Positions 17,781 through 26,837 of a stretch of 64,000 nucleotides of DNA are shown here, piece after piece. The stretch is from assembly GCF_050750585.1 (NCBI RefSeq), contig NZ_JBOJLM010000002.1, forward strand, positions 301,228 to 365,227, given 5' to 3'. The stretch's first letter is position 1; each line of letters starts with the position of its first letter. The translations under genes and the position numbers were made by a program. Below the pieces are notes generated by a model. The model made no database searches. It was not told the origin of the DNA and was given only the letters and a program-made list of their open reading frames with translations. The DNA is from Salinimicrobium sp050750585 (GTDB lineage Bacteria; Bacteroidota; Bacteroidia; Flavobacteriales; Flavobacteriaceae).

Positions 17781-18055
17781 TAACCAGAGGGGAGTTTTAA
17801 TGCAATATAAGATTATCCCTTAAACTACAATTATTATAAGGATTTTAGAAATGAGTAATACTCCTGGCTTTTCGGCAAGATCATTCCGAAGTAGTCCAAA
17901 AGTCAGTAAGGGAAGCGGCTGGGAAACTATATAGTAGTTAAAACATCAAAAAAATGTCTCTGCGGATTCCCAAAAGTGAAACTTATAGAGAAATTTTATT
18001 CTCTCTAAGCTCTTCTCTGGCACTCAATTTGCTCTAAAGTACGAAAAATGGTTAT

Positions 18056-18181
18056 ATGTCAAAAAGGGATATCATAAAGCTTATTAATAACTCTCATGTG
18101 AGGTTAATTGCGTTATTTCTTTTTGCGGCAGTGGCGGGAATCATTCTTATTCTTTCTCTTCACCGGCTGTGGTCCTTATAA
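18056..18181 (+). CDS. Possible 41-residue single-pass membrane protein
   Basis: ATG at 18056, TAA at 18179-18181. The product has a basic N-terminus (MSKRDIIKLINN), one strongly hydrophobic helix (about residues 17-35, LIALFLFAAVAGIILILSL) and a short tail. The layout (short polar head, clean transmembrane helix, stop) is more ordered than expected by chance. It ends 7 bases before the convergent carbonic-anhydrase gene. The rest of the 17781-18188 gap shows nothing else. Confidence 0.45.
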   Translation: MSKRDIIKLINNSHVRLIALFLFAAVAGIILILSLHRLWSL

Positions 18182-18188
18182 GCTGTAT

Positions 18189-18713
18189 CTATTCCACAGG
18201 CTTTCCATTGAACCAGGTGCTGTACATGATGTAATTAGCAGCGGTTTTTTCCAGGTTGGCAATTTGAGCTTCAGATAATTTTTTCACCTTTTTTGCAGGG
18301 ATTCCGGCGTAGATGTGGCCGGCTTCACATACTGTTTTTTCCAATATAACGGCTCCTGCAGCAATTATGCAGCCTTCCTCAACTATGGCATCGTCCATCA
18401 CAATAGCTCCCATTCCAACCAATGCACGATCTTTGATGTGGCAGCCGTGAACTATCGCCCTGTGTCCAATCGAGACATCGTTTCCTATAGTTGTTGCTGC
18501 TTTTTTATAGGTGCAGTGAATAACCGCCCCATCCTGGATATTGGTTCTGTCTCCAATGTGAATTGAGTTGACGTCCCCTCTTATTACGGCAGTGAACCAA
18601 ACTGAACAATCCCTGCCTAAAATGACATCTCCAACTATGGTCGCATTTTCAGCAATAAAACAGTTTTCGCCTATTCGGGGGCTTTTTTCTTCTACGGGTA
18701 AGATAAGTGGCAT
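18189..18713 (-). CDS. Gamma-type carbonic anhydrase family protein (hexapeptide repeat)
   Basis: A 174-residue left-handed beta-helix protein of the YrdA/PaaY/gamma-carbonic-anhydrase group. Hexapeptide repeats run through most of it. The metal-ligand histidines are visible in VIHCTYKK, DVSIGHRAIVHGCHI and downstream. The C-terminal IYAGIPAKKVKKLSE followed by a helix is typical of the family. The start chosen is MPLILPV (18713); an ATG 9 bases upstream is also in frame. It is cytosolic and trimeric by family. The exact substrate of this subgroup is often uncertain. Confidence 0.88.
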   Translation of the reverse strand: MPLILPVEEKSPRIGENCFIAENATIVGDVILGRDCSVWFTAVIRGDVNSIHIGDRTNIQDGAVIHCTYKKAATTIGNDVSIGHRAIVHGCHIKDRALVGMGAIVMDDAIVEEGCIIAAGAVILEKTVCEAGHIYAGIPAKKVKKLSEAQIANLEKTAANYIMYSTWFNGKPVE

Positions 18714-18849
18714 AACAAACATTTAGTACGATAAAGTTACGAAACAAGCGGGGTTTATCTGCTGCCTGGCCATAATTTTAAGCTCTTTTCATCTGAGTTG
18801 ATTTGAAAAATAAATTTTACTATCTTCTGTTTTCCTGAACCAGAGAATT

Positions 18850-19476
18850 ATGGAAGAGAATATTCCTGATAATAAGTACAATGTGGTTTTGCGCCTGCCG
18901 GTGAGAATTGATTACCAGGTGCTTGAAAACTATCTGCAAAAGAAACTACAGGGAAAAATCCTTAGTAAGGGAAAAGCCGATGGTGAAACCTCCGATCATG
19001 CCAGAATTCGCAACATTAACCTGCGAAAGAGTCATTTAGAAGATTTTGATTTGGCTGTGCATGTACAGCTAAGCCTTCTCACCACATTATTCAAAAATAA
19101 AGAGATCACCGCCGTTGCCCATCTTTCTATTCAGTTTCGGGAAGCAGAGCAGGAGGTGCTTATCAGTCATTTTAAGGTAGAAGGAGAAAATGATGGCTGG
19201 TTTGTGAACAGGCTGGTAGAGGCACTTATCAATAATTTTCTGTATTCTAAGCTCAAATCGAAGATGAAGTTTGATATTCGGCCTGTTGTTAAAGTGCAAC
19301 TTGAAAAAATAAATAACAAGTTGGCCGATGCGCTAGAACTTACCGATGGGATTAATGTCACCGGAAAAATAAACGAATTCCGGATTCAGGAAATTATTGC
19401 AGGCCAGAGAAAATTACTGGTTTCTGTAAGTATCTTGGGGAGCAACGTGCTTAATGTTGAAAATATTGACTTTTAA
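18850..19476 (+). CDS. DUF4403-like protein, short form
   Basis: A 208-residue protein resembling part of the DUF4403 family: LPVRIDYQVLENYLQKKLQGK at the start, then beta-rich sequence alternating with amphipathic helices, like lipid-transfer-type folds. Full DUF4403 proteins are about twice as long and have a signal peptide, which is absent here. The family call is moderate. A strong terminator follows. Confidence 0.55.
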   Translation: MEENIPDNKYNVVLRLPVRIDYQVLENYLQKKLQGKILSKGKADGETSDHARIRNINLRKSHLEDFDLAVHVQLSLLTTLFKNKEITAVAHLSIQFREAEQEVLISHFKVEGENDGWFVNRLVEALINNFLYSKLKSKMKFDIRPVVKVQLEKINNKLADALELTDGINVTGKINEFRIQEIIAGQRKLLVSVSILGSNVLNVENIDF

Positions 19477-19484
19477 AATATAAA

Positions 19485-19533
19485 GAGGTTCCCAAAATAC
19501 CTTTTTTGGATACTATGGGAACCTTTGTTTTTG
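19485..19533. terminator. Terminator hairpin between convergent genes
   Basis: AGGTTCCCA and TGGGAACCT form a 9-bp stem with a loop of about 22 bases, followed on the plus strand by TTGTTTTT. It closes the DUF4403-like gene, and the convergent lipoprotein gene ends just beyond. Confidence 0.7.
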
Positions 19534-19563
19534 CTAAAGCTTCAGTGTAGCCCTATACTGTGG

Positions 19564-20058
19564 TTACATCTCCTGGCTGTTGCTGTCAATTAAATTCTTG
19601 CGAATTTCATCGTGCTTGTTCATCATTTCTTCATGCTCACTCCTCATGCTGCTGTGCTCATCCATCATAGTCTGGTGCACTTCTTTCATTTTAGAGATCT
19701 GCGCTTTCATTTCTGAACTGCTCAAATTTCCGAAGTTATCCTTCAGTTCGCGGTGTCCTTCCATATATTCTTTATGCCCGGCTAAAAGTCCTTCGTGTTT
19801 CTTGATGATCACTTCATTCTGGGCCATTTGATCATAATAGGTAGAGTCCGATACCTGCATGGTGTCCAGCTGTTGCATAAGGTCCTGGTGATTTTGCTTC
19901 ATCCTTTCGTGGGTAGATTGAAATTCTGAATTTACCTGCGCAATGCTGTCATTCTGGGTCATTAATTCATCAAATTCTTTTGAAAGGTTCTCTTTTTCAT
20001 TATCTCCACATGAAGCCATAAGTGCCATGCTAAAGATTAAAATCATAAATTTTTTCAT
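19564..20058 (-). CDS. His/Met-rich coiled-coil lipoprotein
   Basis: A 164-residue lipoprotein (lipobox LMASC, Cys about residue 17). The mature part is almost entirely helical and unusually rich in His, Met, Glu and Lys, with repeated patterns such as HQTMMDEHSSM and HEEMMNKHDE. Such a composition could bind copper or other soft metals, or it may simply be a long polar coiled coil in the periplasm. No named family is recognised. Confidence 0.7.
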   Translation of the reverse strand: MKKFMILIFSMALMASCGDNEKENLSKEFDELMTQNDSIAQVNSEFQSTHERMKQNHQDLMQQLDTMQVSDSTYYDQMAQNEVIIKKHEGLLAGHKEYMEGHRELKDNFGNLSSSEMKAQISKMKEVHQTMMDEHSSMRSEHEEMMNKHDEIRKNLIDSNSQEM

Positions 20059-20209
20059 TATTTTCTAATTTTGTGGGTTAGTACCTTTAAAAATACAAAA
20101 GATAGGATTTACTTCTTGTAATTATCTGTTAAAAGGGAAGTTGGGTGAAGATGGTGAGAAAAAATTATCTTCTAAATTATAAGAGCAGGTTCAAATTTTT
20201 GCCACTGGT

Positions 20210-20236
20210 TGCCTGCTTTATAATTGAGTATCTTTG
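20210..20236 (+). promoter_or_regulatory. Candidate era promoter
   Basis: A TTG at 20210-20212 and TATCTTTG at 20229-20236 fit the Bacteroidota -33/-7 promoter pattern (TTG, TAnnTTTG). The ATG follows 17 bases later, giving a very short leader. Confidence 0.45.
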
Positions 20237-20253
20237 CAAAGAAAAATTGAATT

Positions 20254-21144
20254 ATGGCACATAAAGCAGGATTTGTAAATATTATAGGAAACCCAAATGT
20301 GGGTAAGTCTACGCTAATGAACGCCTTTGTGGGCGAAAAACTGAGTATCATTACCTCCAAGGCGCAAACTACACGACACCGTATTTTGGGAATAGTGAAT
20401 GGAGAAGACTTCCAGGTGATTCTTAGTGATACGCCGGGGATCATTAAACCGGCTTACCAGTTACAGGAATCGATGATGGATTTTGTGAAGTCGGCTTTTG
20501 AAGATGCCGATGTCCTGGTGTACATGGTTGAAATAGGCGAAAAGGAATTAAAAGATGAAGCCTTTTTCAACAAGATCATCAATTCTGAAATACCTGTTTT
20601 ATTACTTCTGAATAAGATCGACAAATCCAATCAGGCTGAACTGGAAGAACAGGTGCAGCTTTGGAAGGAAAAAGTTCCCAATGCCGAAATTTATCCTGTA
20701 TCTGCACTTCAGGGATTCAATGTTGCCGAAGTATTTAATCGCATAGTAGAATTCCTTCCCGAATCTCCTGCCTTTTACCCTAAAGACACCCTTACCGATA
20801 AGCCCGAGCGTTTCTTTGTAAACGAGATCATCCGCGAAAAGATTCTGATGCACTACAAAAAGGAAATTCCTTATAGTGTAGAGATCGATACCGAAGAATT
20901 CTTTGAAGAAGAAGAGATCATTCGCATGCGTAGCATTATCATGGTAGAGCGGGAAACTCAAAAAGGGATCATTATTGGCCATAAAGGCGCAGCTTTAAAA
21001 AGAGTGGGCGTAGAGGCTCGTAAAGACCTTGAGAAATTCTTTGGGAAGCAGGTGCACCTTGAGCTGTATGTGAAAGTGAATAAAAACTGGCGAAGCGATA
21101 TAAAACAGTTGCGACGCTTTGGCTACTCTGGAGACAAGAAGTAA
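20254..21144 (+). CDS. era: GTPase Era (30S ribosomal subunit assembly)
   Basis: Era binds the 3' end of 16S rRNA and helps mature the 30S subunit. The 296 residues have the usual length. The GTPase domain shows G1 GNPNVGKST (about 11-19), G3 DTPG, G4 NKID and a G5-like SALQG. The C-terminal KH domain has GIIIGHKGAALKRVG. It is followed by der, the other ribosome-assembly GTPase, 160 bases downstream on the same strand. Confidence 0.98.
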   Translation: MAHKAGFVNIIGNPNVGKSTLMNAFVGEKLSIITSKAQTTRHRILGIVNGEDFQVILSDTPGIIKPAYQLQESMMDFVKSAFEDADVLVYMVEIGEKELKDEAFFNKIINSEIPVLLLLNKIDKSNQAELEEQVQLWKEKVPNAEIYPVSALQGFNVAEVFNRIVEFLPESPAFYPKDTLTDKPERFFVNEIIREKILMHYKKEIPYSVEIDTEEFFEEEEIIRMRSIIMVERETQKGIIIGHKGAALKRVGVEARKDLEKFFGKQVHLELYVKVNKNWRSDIKQLRRFGYSGDKK

Positions 21145-21271
21145 ATCTGCCTTTTTTGACAGGTTAATAATTTTTCAGGTGGAGGGGGCAATCCTTTATC
21201 AAAGGATTTTCCTCTCTGTAATTACTGAAAATTAGGCAGCTGTAAGTACAGGGCATTTGTTTTAAATCCCC

Positions 21272-21279
21272 TAATTTTG
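21272..21279 (+). promoter_or_regulatory. Candidate -7 box (TAATTTTG) ahead of der
   Basis: TAATTTTG matches TAnnTTTG and lies 25 bases before the der ATG (21305). A good -33 partner is not clear. Confidence 0.35.
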
Positions 21280-21304
21280 CACTCTTATTTAAGAGAATAT
21301 ATTT

Positions 21305-22609
21305 ATGAGCAGTATTGTAGCTATTGTAGGACGACCTAACGTTGGGAAATCTACCTTTTTTAACCGGTTGATCCAGCGCCGTGAAGCCATTGTAGATTCG
21401 GTAAGTGGAGTAACCAGAGACCGGCATTATGGAAAGACCGACTGGAATGGCCGCAATTTCTCTGTAATTGATACCGGCGGATATGTGCTGGGAAGCGATG
21501 ACGTTTTTGAAGCCGAGATTGATAAGCAGGTAGAACTTGCTATTGGTGAAGCCGATGCCATTATTTTTATGGTAGATGTTGAGACCGGCGTCACACCTAT
21601 GGATGAAGACGTGGCACAATTGCTTCGGAAGGTGAACAAACCTGTATTTCTTGCTGTAAATAAAGTAGATAATTCCAAACGGCTTGAAAATGCTGTAGAA
21701 TTTTACGCTCTTGGACTTGGGGAGTATTTTCCAATTGCCAGCACCAATGGTAGTGGTACAGGAGAATTACTCGATGCCCTTGTTGATGCCCTGCCCGAAG
21801 ATACCCGCCCCGAAGAAGCCGAGTTACCCCGCTTTGCAGTGGTGGGAAGGCCCAATGCAGGGAAATCTTCGTTTATAAATGCCCTTATTGGAGAAGATCG
21901 TTATATAGTAACCGATATTGCCGGAACTACGCGCGACTCTATTGATACAAAATACAACCGCTTCGGATTTGAATTTAACCTGGTTGATACCGCCGGGATA
22001 CGCCGCAAATCTAAAGTAAAGGAAGATCTTGAATTTTATTCGGTAATGCGCTCGGTTCGGGCTATTGAACACTGCGATGTGTGCTTAATAGTCATGGATG
22101 CTACCCGTGGTTTTGATGGGCAGGTGCAAAATATTTTCTGGCTTGCGCAGCGCAACCGTAAAGGTATCGTGATCCTGGTAAACAAATGGGATCTTCTGGA
22201 AAAGGAGACCAATACCATGAAAGAATACGAGGCCAATATTCGCCGCGAAATGGAACCTTTTACCGATGTGCCAATCGTCTTTATGTCGGTACTCACTAAA
22301 CAGCGAATCTTTAAGGCCATAGAAACTGCAGTTGAGGTCTATAATAACCGAAGCAAAAAGATTAAGACCAGTGAGCTTAACGAGATAATGTTGCCTATAA
22401 TAGAATCATATCCGCCGCCAGCCTATAAAGGCAAGTACGTGAAAATAAAATTCTGTATGCAGCTGCCTACGCCACAGCCCCAGTTTGCTTTTTTCTGCAA
22501 TCTTCCGCAGTATGTGAAAGATCCGTACAAAAGGTTTTTGGAAAATAAATTGCGGGAGAAATTTGATTTCAACGGTGTGCCGGTATCGGTGTACTTCAGG
22601 AAAAAATAG
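21305..22609 (+). CDS. der: GTPase Der (EngA), 50S ribosomal subunit assembly
   Basis: Der has two GTPase domains in tandem and a KH-like C-terminal domain; all are present in 434 residues. Domain 1 has G1 GRPNVGKST and G4 NKVD; domain 2 has G1 GRPNAGKSS and G4 NKWD. The C-terminal segment ends VPVSVYFRKK, as usual. It may share transcription with era but has its own candidate promoter box. Confidence 0.98.
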   Translation: MSSIVAIVGRPNVGKSTFFNRLIQRREAIVDSVSGVTRDRHYGKTDWNGRNFSVIDTGGYVLGSDDVFEAEIDKQVELAIGEADAIIFMVDVETGVTPMDEDVAQLLRKVNKPVFLAVNKVDNSKRLENAVEFYALGLGEYFPIASTNGSGTGELLDALVDALPEDTRPEEAELPRFAVVGRPNAGKSSFINALIGEDRYIVTDIAGTTRDSIDTKYNRFGFEFNLVDTAGIRRKSKVKEDLEFYSVMRSVRAIEHCDVCLIVMDATRGFDGQVQNIFWLAQRNRKGIVILVNKWDLLEKETNTMKEYEANIRREMEPFTDVPIVFMSVLTKQRIFKAIETAVEVYNNRSKKIKTSELNEIMLPIIESYPPPAYKGKYVKIKFCMQLPTPQPQFAFFCNLPQYVKDPYKRFLENKLREKFDFNGVPVSVYFRKK

Positions 22610-22646
22610 TACGTGATGTAACTTTTGCCCTTTTTGGGAGTCCAAT

Positions 22647-22675
22647 AAATGCTGTTACCTAAAGTAGCAGCATTT
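22647..22675 (+). terminator. Weak hairpin after der
   Basis: AAATGCTG and CAGCATTT form an 8-bp stem with a 13-base loop, between der and the following outer-membrane gene. The T-run is poor, so it may be a weak terminator or processing site. Confidence 0.3.
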
Positions 22676-22697
22676 AATATTTAAGACCTCCCTTATA

Positions 22698-25466
22698 ATG
22701 AAGTATTTTTTCTTCCTATGCCTGCTCCTAATCTCTTCAGGTGCAATGGCTCAACAATTCTCTATCTCGGGTAAAATTGTAGATGCAGAAACTCAACTCC
22801 CTTTAGAATCGGCTACACTATTTGTTGAAAAGGTGCAGGACAGTAGCCTTGTTTCCTACACTATTTCCAATAAAGTAGGAGAATTTGTAATTGAAGGTTC
22901 CGGGAAAATGGATAGTTTAAGGTTAGTGGGCACGTACAACGGCTACGATCCGCTTACCCGATTAATAATCCTGGAGCAGCCAAATATAGCTTTGGGACAG
23001 CTAAAAATGCATGTGGCCAACAACATGCTGGGAGAGGTTACCGTAGTTTCTCAAAGAGCTCCTGTCACTATAAAGTCGGACACCCTTGAGTTTAATGCAG
23101 GTTCCTTTAATACCAGGCAGGATGCTAACCTTGAGGAGGTGATGAAAAAGCTTCCGGGGGTCGAAGTAGATGCCCAGGGAAATATTACCGTCAATGGGAA
23201 ACCTGTTTCCCGTATCCTCGTAAACGGAAAAGAATTCTTCGGAAATGATCCCAAGATCGCCACTAAAAACCTTCCGAAGGAGATTATAGATAAAATACAG
23301 GTAGTGGATACGAAAACCAAATCTGAAGAATTCACGGGCAAAGCAGGAAACCCCGATGATAAGACCATCAACGTAACCATTAAGGAAGATAAGAACAAAG
23401 GATATTTTGCACGCGCAACTGCAGGTGGGGGGACAGATGACAGGTACGAGTTAAGCGGAATTGGAAATTATTTTAAAGACGATATGAGGCTGAGTGTACT
23501 GGCCAGCTCCAATAACATTAATTCTTCGGGCTTCTCTTTTGATGAGGTTTTTGACATGATGGGGGGCAGGGCGCGCAGCGTCTCCTTTAATCGTAACGGT
23601 AGCTTCAGCATTAACGGGAATAGTTTTGGCGGCAGCGGTGGTATCACCAAAAGTGAGACTGCCGGCTTCAATTTCACTAACGACTGGGATAAAAAATATG
23701 AACTGACTGCCGATTATTTCTTCGGAAAAAATGACACCGAAACCTATTCAGTGGTAGAGCGGGAGACTTTTCTTCCCAATAGTACTTTCTTCACTAACTC
23801 TGAATCTTCAGGAAACATGGTGAACGAAAGTCACCGGGCAAACCTGGCTTTTGAGGTAGAACTCGATACGCTAACCAGGATCTCGGTAAGGCCATCGGTA
23901 AATATCAATAATGGATTTTCAGATCGCAACAGCGTTTCAGAAAGAATGGAAGGGGCCTCTCAACTCCTTTCCAACACCTTTGATAATGAAGAATTGTACA
24001 GCAGCAACTTCCGTAATAGAATAGATTTTATCAGGAAGTTTGGCAGCCGCGGGGCCTATTTGCAAATTGATTTTAACAACCGGAACGAAAAGCAGGAAAG
24101 CGAGAATTTCTTTTATTCCGAAAAGTTTACCGTAGAAGACGGCACCACCACAGGCACTGCGATACAGGATCAGTTCATTGATGAAGATAACAGCTCAGAT
24201 GAATATGAGGCGGGAATCACCCAGCGCTCTGTTCTTGCCGATAAGCTTTTTCTTGATCTTTCTTACGATTTCTCTGTGCTCAACCTTTCCAATACCCGTT
24301 CTGTTTACCAGTTTGACGAAGACAGCGGTGAATATGACCTTTTAGAAGAAGAACTCAGCAACGACTTTGAGGTGACGAGTTACAAGCATATCCCAAATGC
24401 CGGACTTAATTACGAAGGCAAAAAATTAAGGGGAGGATTTAACCTGGGACTTCTAAATACATCTCTTGAAAATGAGGATTTCCTGGTAGAGAGCTCCTTT
24501 AAGAAAAATTACAACGAGCTTTTTATGGAAGCCGACATTAGGTATGAGATCACCCGTGGTAAATCATTTTACTTTAGGTATCGTACAGATAATAACATCC
24601 CATCAATTTCACAGTTGCAGCCGGTGCCCAACCTCACCAACCCACTGAACATCATTGTGGGAAATCCCGAACTCGATCCAACCTACTCCCAAAACCTGAA
24701 TTTTGGGTACCATAACTTCGACTTCGCCACCCGCAGCGGAATGAATATCTATGCGTCGGCAACATTTTACGACAACCAGGTGGTGCCTTATTCAATTACT
24801 GAAGACCTTATAACCACCACCACTTACAGGAACCTGGATGGAGGTTTGACTTCCTATGCCGGAGTTTTCTATTCAAAGCGATATAAAAAGGAAAAGCAGG
24901 AGTATAACTATCGCGTTGGTCTTAACGGAAATTATAACCGGCAGTTAGGATTTTCAAATGGTACCCGCTATAAGGCAGATCGTTTTGGAGCTAATCCTTC
25001 ATTGAGGCTGGGCTATAATTATGAAGAGGTTATCGAGATCAATCCGCGGTATGAGCTAAGTTATGTCAACACGCAGTACGGTATTAACAACAACAGGGAA
25101 GAAGAGTATGTGAATCATACGGTGGCCCTGGAAGCGACAACATACTGGCCCAAAAATGTGGTTTTTGGCAATGATTTTTCCTTTAATTCCTACGGAAATG
25201 TTGCGCCTGGGTTTGATGATACCTCACTTTTATGGAATATGAGCCTTGGCTACAAATTCCTGAAAGACGATGCCACATTAAAGCTGAAGGTTTACGATTT
25301 GTTAAATGAAAATGTGAGCACCTCCCGTACCACGGGCGAAGATTTTGTGCAGGACACCCGCGAACTCATCCTTGAACAATATTTTATGCTTAGCTTCACC
25401 TACAAACTAAGTAAGTTTGGAGGAAAGGATCCAAACCGAAGAGGCGGAGGGATCATAAGAATGTAG
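22698..25466 (+). CDS. Outer-membrane beta-barrel protein with carboxypeptidase-regulatory-like N-domain
   Basis: A 922-residue protein with a signal peptide (FFLCLLLISSGAMAQ). A beta-sandwich CarboxypepD_reg-like domain (about 20-110, FSISGKIVDAETQLPLESAT) is followed by a plug-like segment (KKLPGVEVDAQGNITVNGKP) and a long beta-barrel region up to a final aromatic-rich strand. This is the common Bacteroidota TonB-linked outer-membrane protein of the OMP_b-brl_3 type. No susD partner follows, so it is not a typical polysaccharide-uptake pair. The substrate is unknown. Confidence 0.88.
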   Translation: MKYFFFLCLLLISSGAMAQQFSISGKIVDAETQLPLESATLFVEKVQDSSLVSYTISNKVGEFVIEGSGKMDSLRLVGTYNGYDPLTRLIILEQPNIALGQLKMHVANNMLGEVTVVSQRAPVTIKSDTLEFNAGSFNTRQDANLEEVMKKLPGVEVDAQGNITVNGKPVSRILVNGKEFFGNDPKIATKNLPKEIIDKIQVVDTKTKSEEFTGKAGNPDDKTINVTIKEDKNKGYFARATAGGGTDDRYELSGIGNYFKDDMRLSVLASSNNINSSGFSFDEVFDMMGGRARSVSFNRNGSFSINGNSFGGSGGITKSETAGFNFTNDWDKKYELTADYFFGKNDTETYSVVERETFLPNSTFFTNSESSGNMVNESHRANLAFEVELDTLTRISVRPSVNINNGFSDRNSVSERMEGASQLLSNTFDNEELYSSNFRNRIDFIRKFGSRGAYLQIDFNNRNEKQESENFFYSEKFTVEDGTTTGTAIQDQFIDEDNSSDEYEAGITQRSVLADKLFLDLSYDFSVLNLSNTRSVYQFDEDSGEYDLLEEELSNDFEVTSYKHIPNAGLNYEGKKLRGGFNLGLLNTSLENEDFLVESSFKKNYNELFMEADIRYEITRGKSFYFRYRTDNNIPSISQLQPVPNLTNPLNIIVGNPELDPTYSQNLNFGYHNFDFATRSGMNIYASATFYDNQVVPYSITEDLITTTTYRNLDGGLTSYAGVFYSKRYKKEKQEYNYRVGLNGNYNRQLGFSNGTRYKADRFGANPSLRLGYNYEEVIEINPRYELSYVNTQYGINNNREEEYVNHTVALEATTYWPKNVVFGNDFSFNSYGNVAPGFDDTSLLWNMSLGYKFLKDDATLKLKVYDLLNENVSTSRTTGEDFVQDTRELILEQYFMLSFTYKLSKFGGKDPNRRGGGIIRM

Positions 25467-25500
25467 AGGAAAGTAGAAGGTAGATCTTAGAAGTACGAAT

Positions 25501-25546
25501 AAAAAGGAGGGGTTCAAAAATGCCATTTTTGAACCCCTCCTTTTTT
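25501..25546 (+). terminator. Perfect 22-bp inverted repeat, terminator
   Basis: The 22 bases at 25501-25522 and 25524-25545 are perfectly complementary with a single-base centre, followed by T-rich sequence. The core TCAAAAATGCCATTTTTGA recurs elsewhere in the window. It closes the outer-membrane protein gene. Confidence 0.8.
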
Positions 25547-25588
25547 AGTTTGCAGTTGTTAGTAAGCAGTAAATAGGAAGGTTAAATC

Positions 25589-26345
25589 TCAGCTGGCGCG
25601 GATTTACAATCCGTGCCGTCTACATATTGGAATTTTTTATTCGGAATTTGGTGCTTGAACCATTGCTGGCACAGATTTGCAATCCTGCCGTGCACTAAAT
25701 CATCTTTCAACCTCCCAATATGCCGTCCCTCCGGGACTCTTCATGATTCGGGAACAAAATGCTATAAATATGCCGCCCCGCTGGGGCTTTCCATTGGAAT
25801 TTGTTTTTTGGGATTTGGTGCTTAAAAATTGGTACTTGAAAATTGGAATTTGCACTATTGTTGGCGTGGATTTGCAATCGGTGCCGTGCATTAAATCATC
25901 TTTCAATTTTCCAATATGCCGTCCCTCCGGGACTCTTTATGATTCGGGAATGAAATGCTATAAATATTTCACCCGCTGGGGCTTTCCATTGGAATTTGTT
26001 TTTTTGGGATTTGGTGCTTGGAATTTGGTACTTGAAAATTGGAATTTGCACTATTGCTGGACTAGATTTACAATCGGTGCCGTGCATTAAATCATCTTTC
26101 AATTTTCCAATATGCCGTCCCTCCGGGACTCTTTATGATTCGGGAATGAAATGCTATAAATATATCGCCCTTTCAGGGCTCCTGATGTGGGTGGTGCTCT
26201 TTAATCCCGGGGTTGAAAACCCCGGCTACCAATATTTTGCCCCGCTGGGGCTTTCCATTGGAATTTATTTTTTGGGATTTGGTACTTGAAAATTGGAATT
26301 TGCAATATTGTTGGCGCGGATTTGCAATCCGTGCCGTGTGTAAAC
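25589..26345. repeat. Tandem array of about 195-bp units
   Basis: A unit starting with a TGGCGcGGATTTgCAATC-type block, then GCCGTCCCTCCGGGACTC and CGCTGGGGCTTTCCATTGG, is repeated at 25666, 25861 and 26057 (spacing 195 and 196). Partial copies begin at 25593 and 26311. The third unit carries an extra block with GGTTGAAAACC. Units contain small palindromes (CCCTCCGGGA, CCCGGGGTTGAAAACCCCGG). Short open frames across the array repeat with the units and show no coding character. This is a non-coding repeat cluster of a kind common between Bacteroidota genes. Confidence 0.8.
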
Positions 26346-26438
26346 TTATTTTTTGGAATTAAGTGCCTGAACTATAATATTTGAATTTTCCTGACAACTG
26401 CACGTCCCTGATATAGGTTGACCATAAAATCAACTTAC

Positions 26439-26837
26439 ATGAAGTCAAATATTCGATTGCTCAGTAAACATCGGAAGTTCTCCGATGAGTTCAAAAGATA
26501 AATTGTGAATGATTATGAAAGTGGCAGGTACAGTGTATTTCAACTGTCTAAGCTTCACGGAATGTCACGGTCTATGATCTATAACTGGATTCATAAATTT
26601 TCTACCTTTAACGAGAAAGGATTTAGAGTCGTAGAAATGAAAGACAGTAGCAGTAAAAAAATGCAAGAGCTGGAGGCCAGGAACAAAGAGCTTGAAGCAG
26701 CTTTAGGACGTAAACAGATACAGCTAGATTATCTTGAAAAGATGATCGAGTTAGCTAAGTCAGAGCTTGATATCGACATTAAAAAAAACTACAGCACCCC
26801 ACAATCAACTGGTTCAGGAAAAACAAAGAAAAAGTGA
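26439..26837 (+). pseudogene. IS3-family orfA with an internal stop codon
   Basis: Translation from the ATG at 26439 gives MKSNIRLLSKHRKFSDEFKR and then TAA at 26499-26501, after which the frame continues with IVNDYESGRYSVFQLSKLHG and a coiled-coil zipper to 26837. In relatives this codon would be CAA (Gln), so a single C-to-T change has probably inactivated orfA. Reinitiation at GTG 26505 could yield a 110-residue product lacking the first helix of the HTH. The 3' end overlaps orfB by 4 bases in the -1 frame, next to an A-rich slip site (AAAAAG). Confidence 0.8.

Noticed and set aside
25613..26289. Several overlapping open frames with repeated protein sequences
   Set aside because: They arise from the 195-bp tandem units read in different frames; the similarity is due to the DNA repeat, not to coding.
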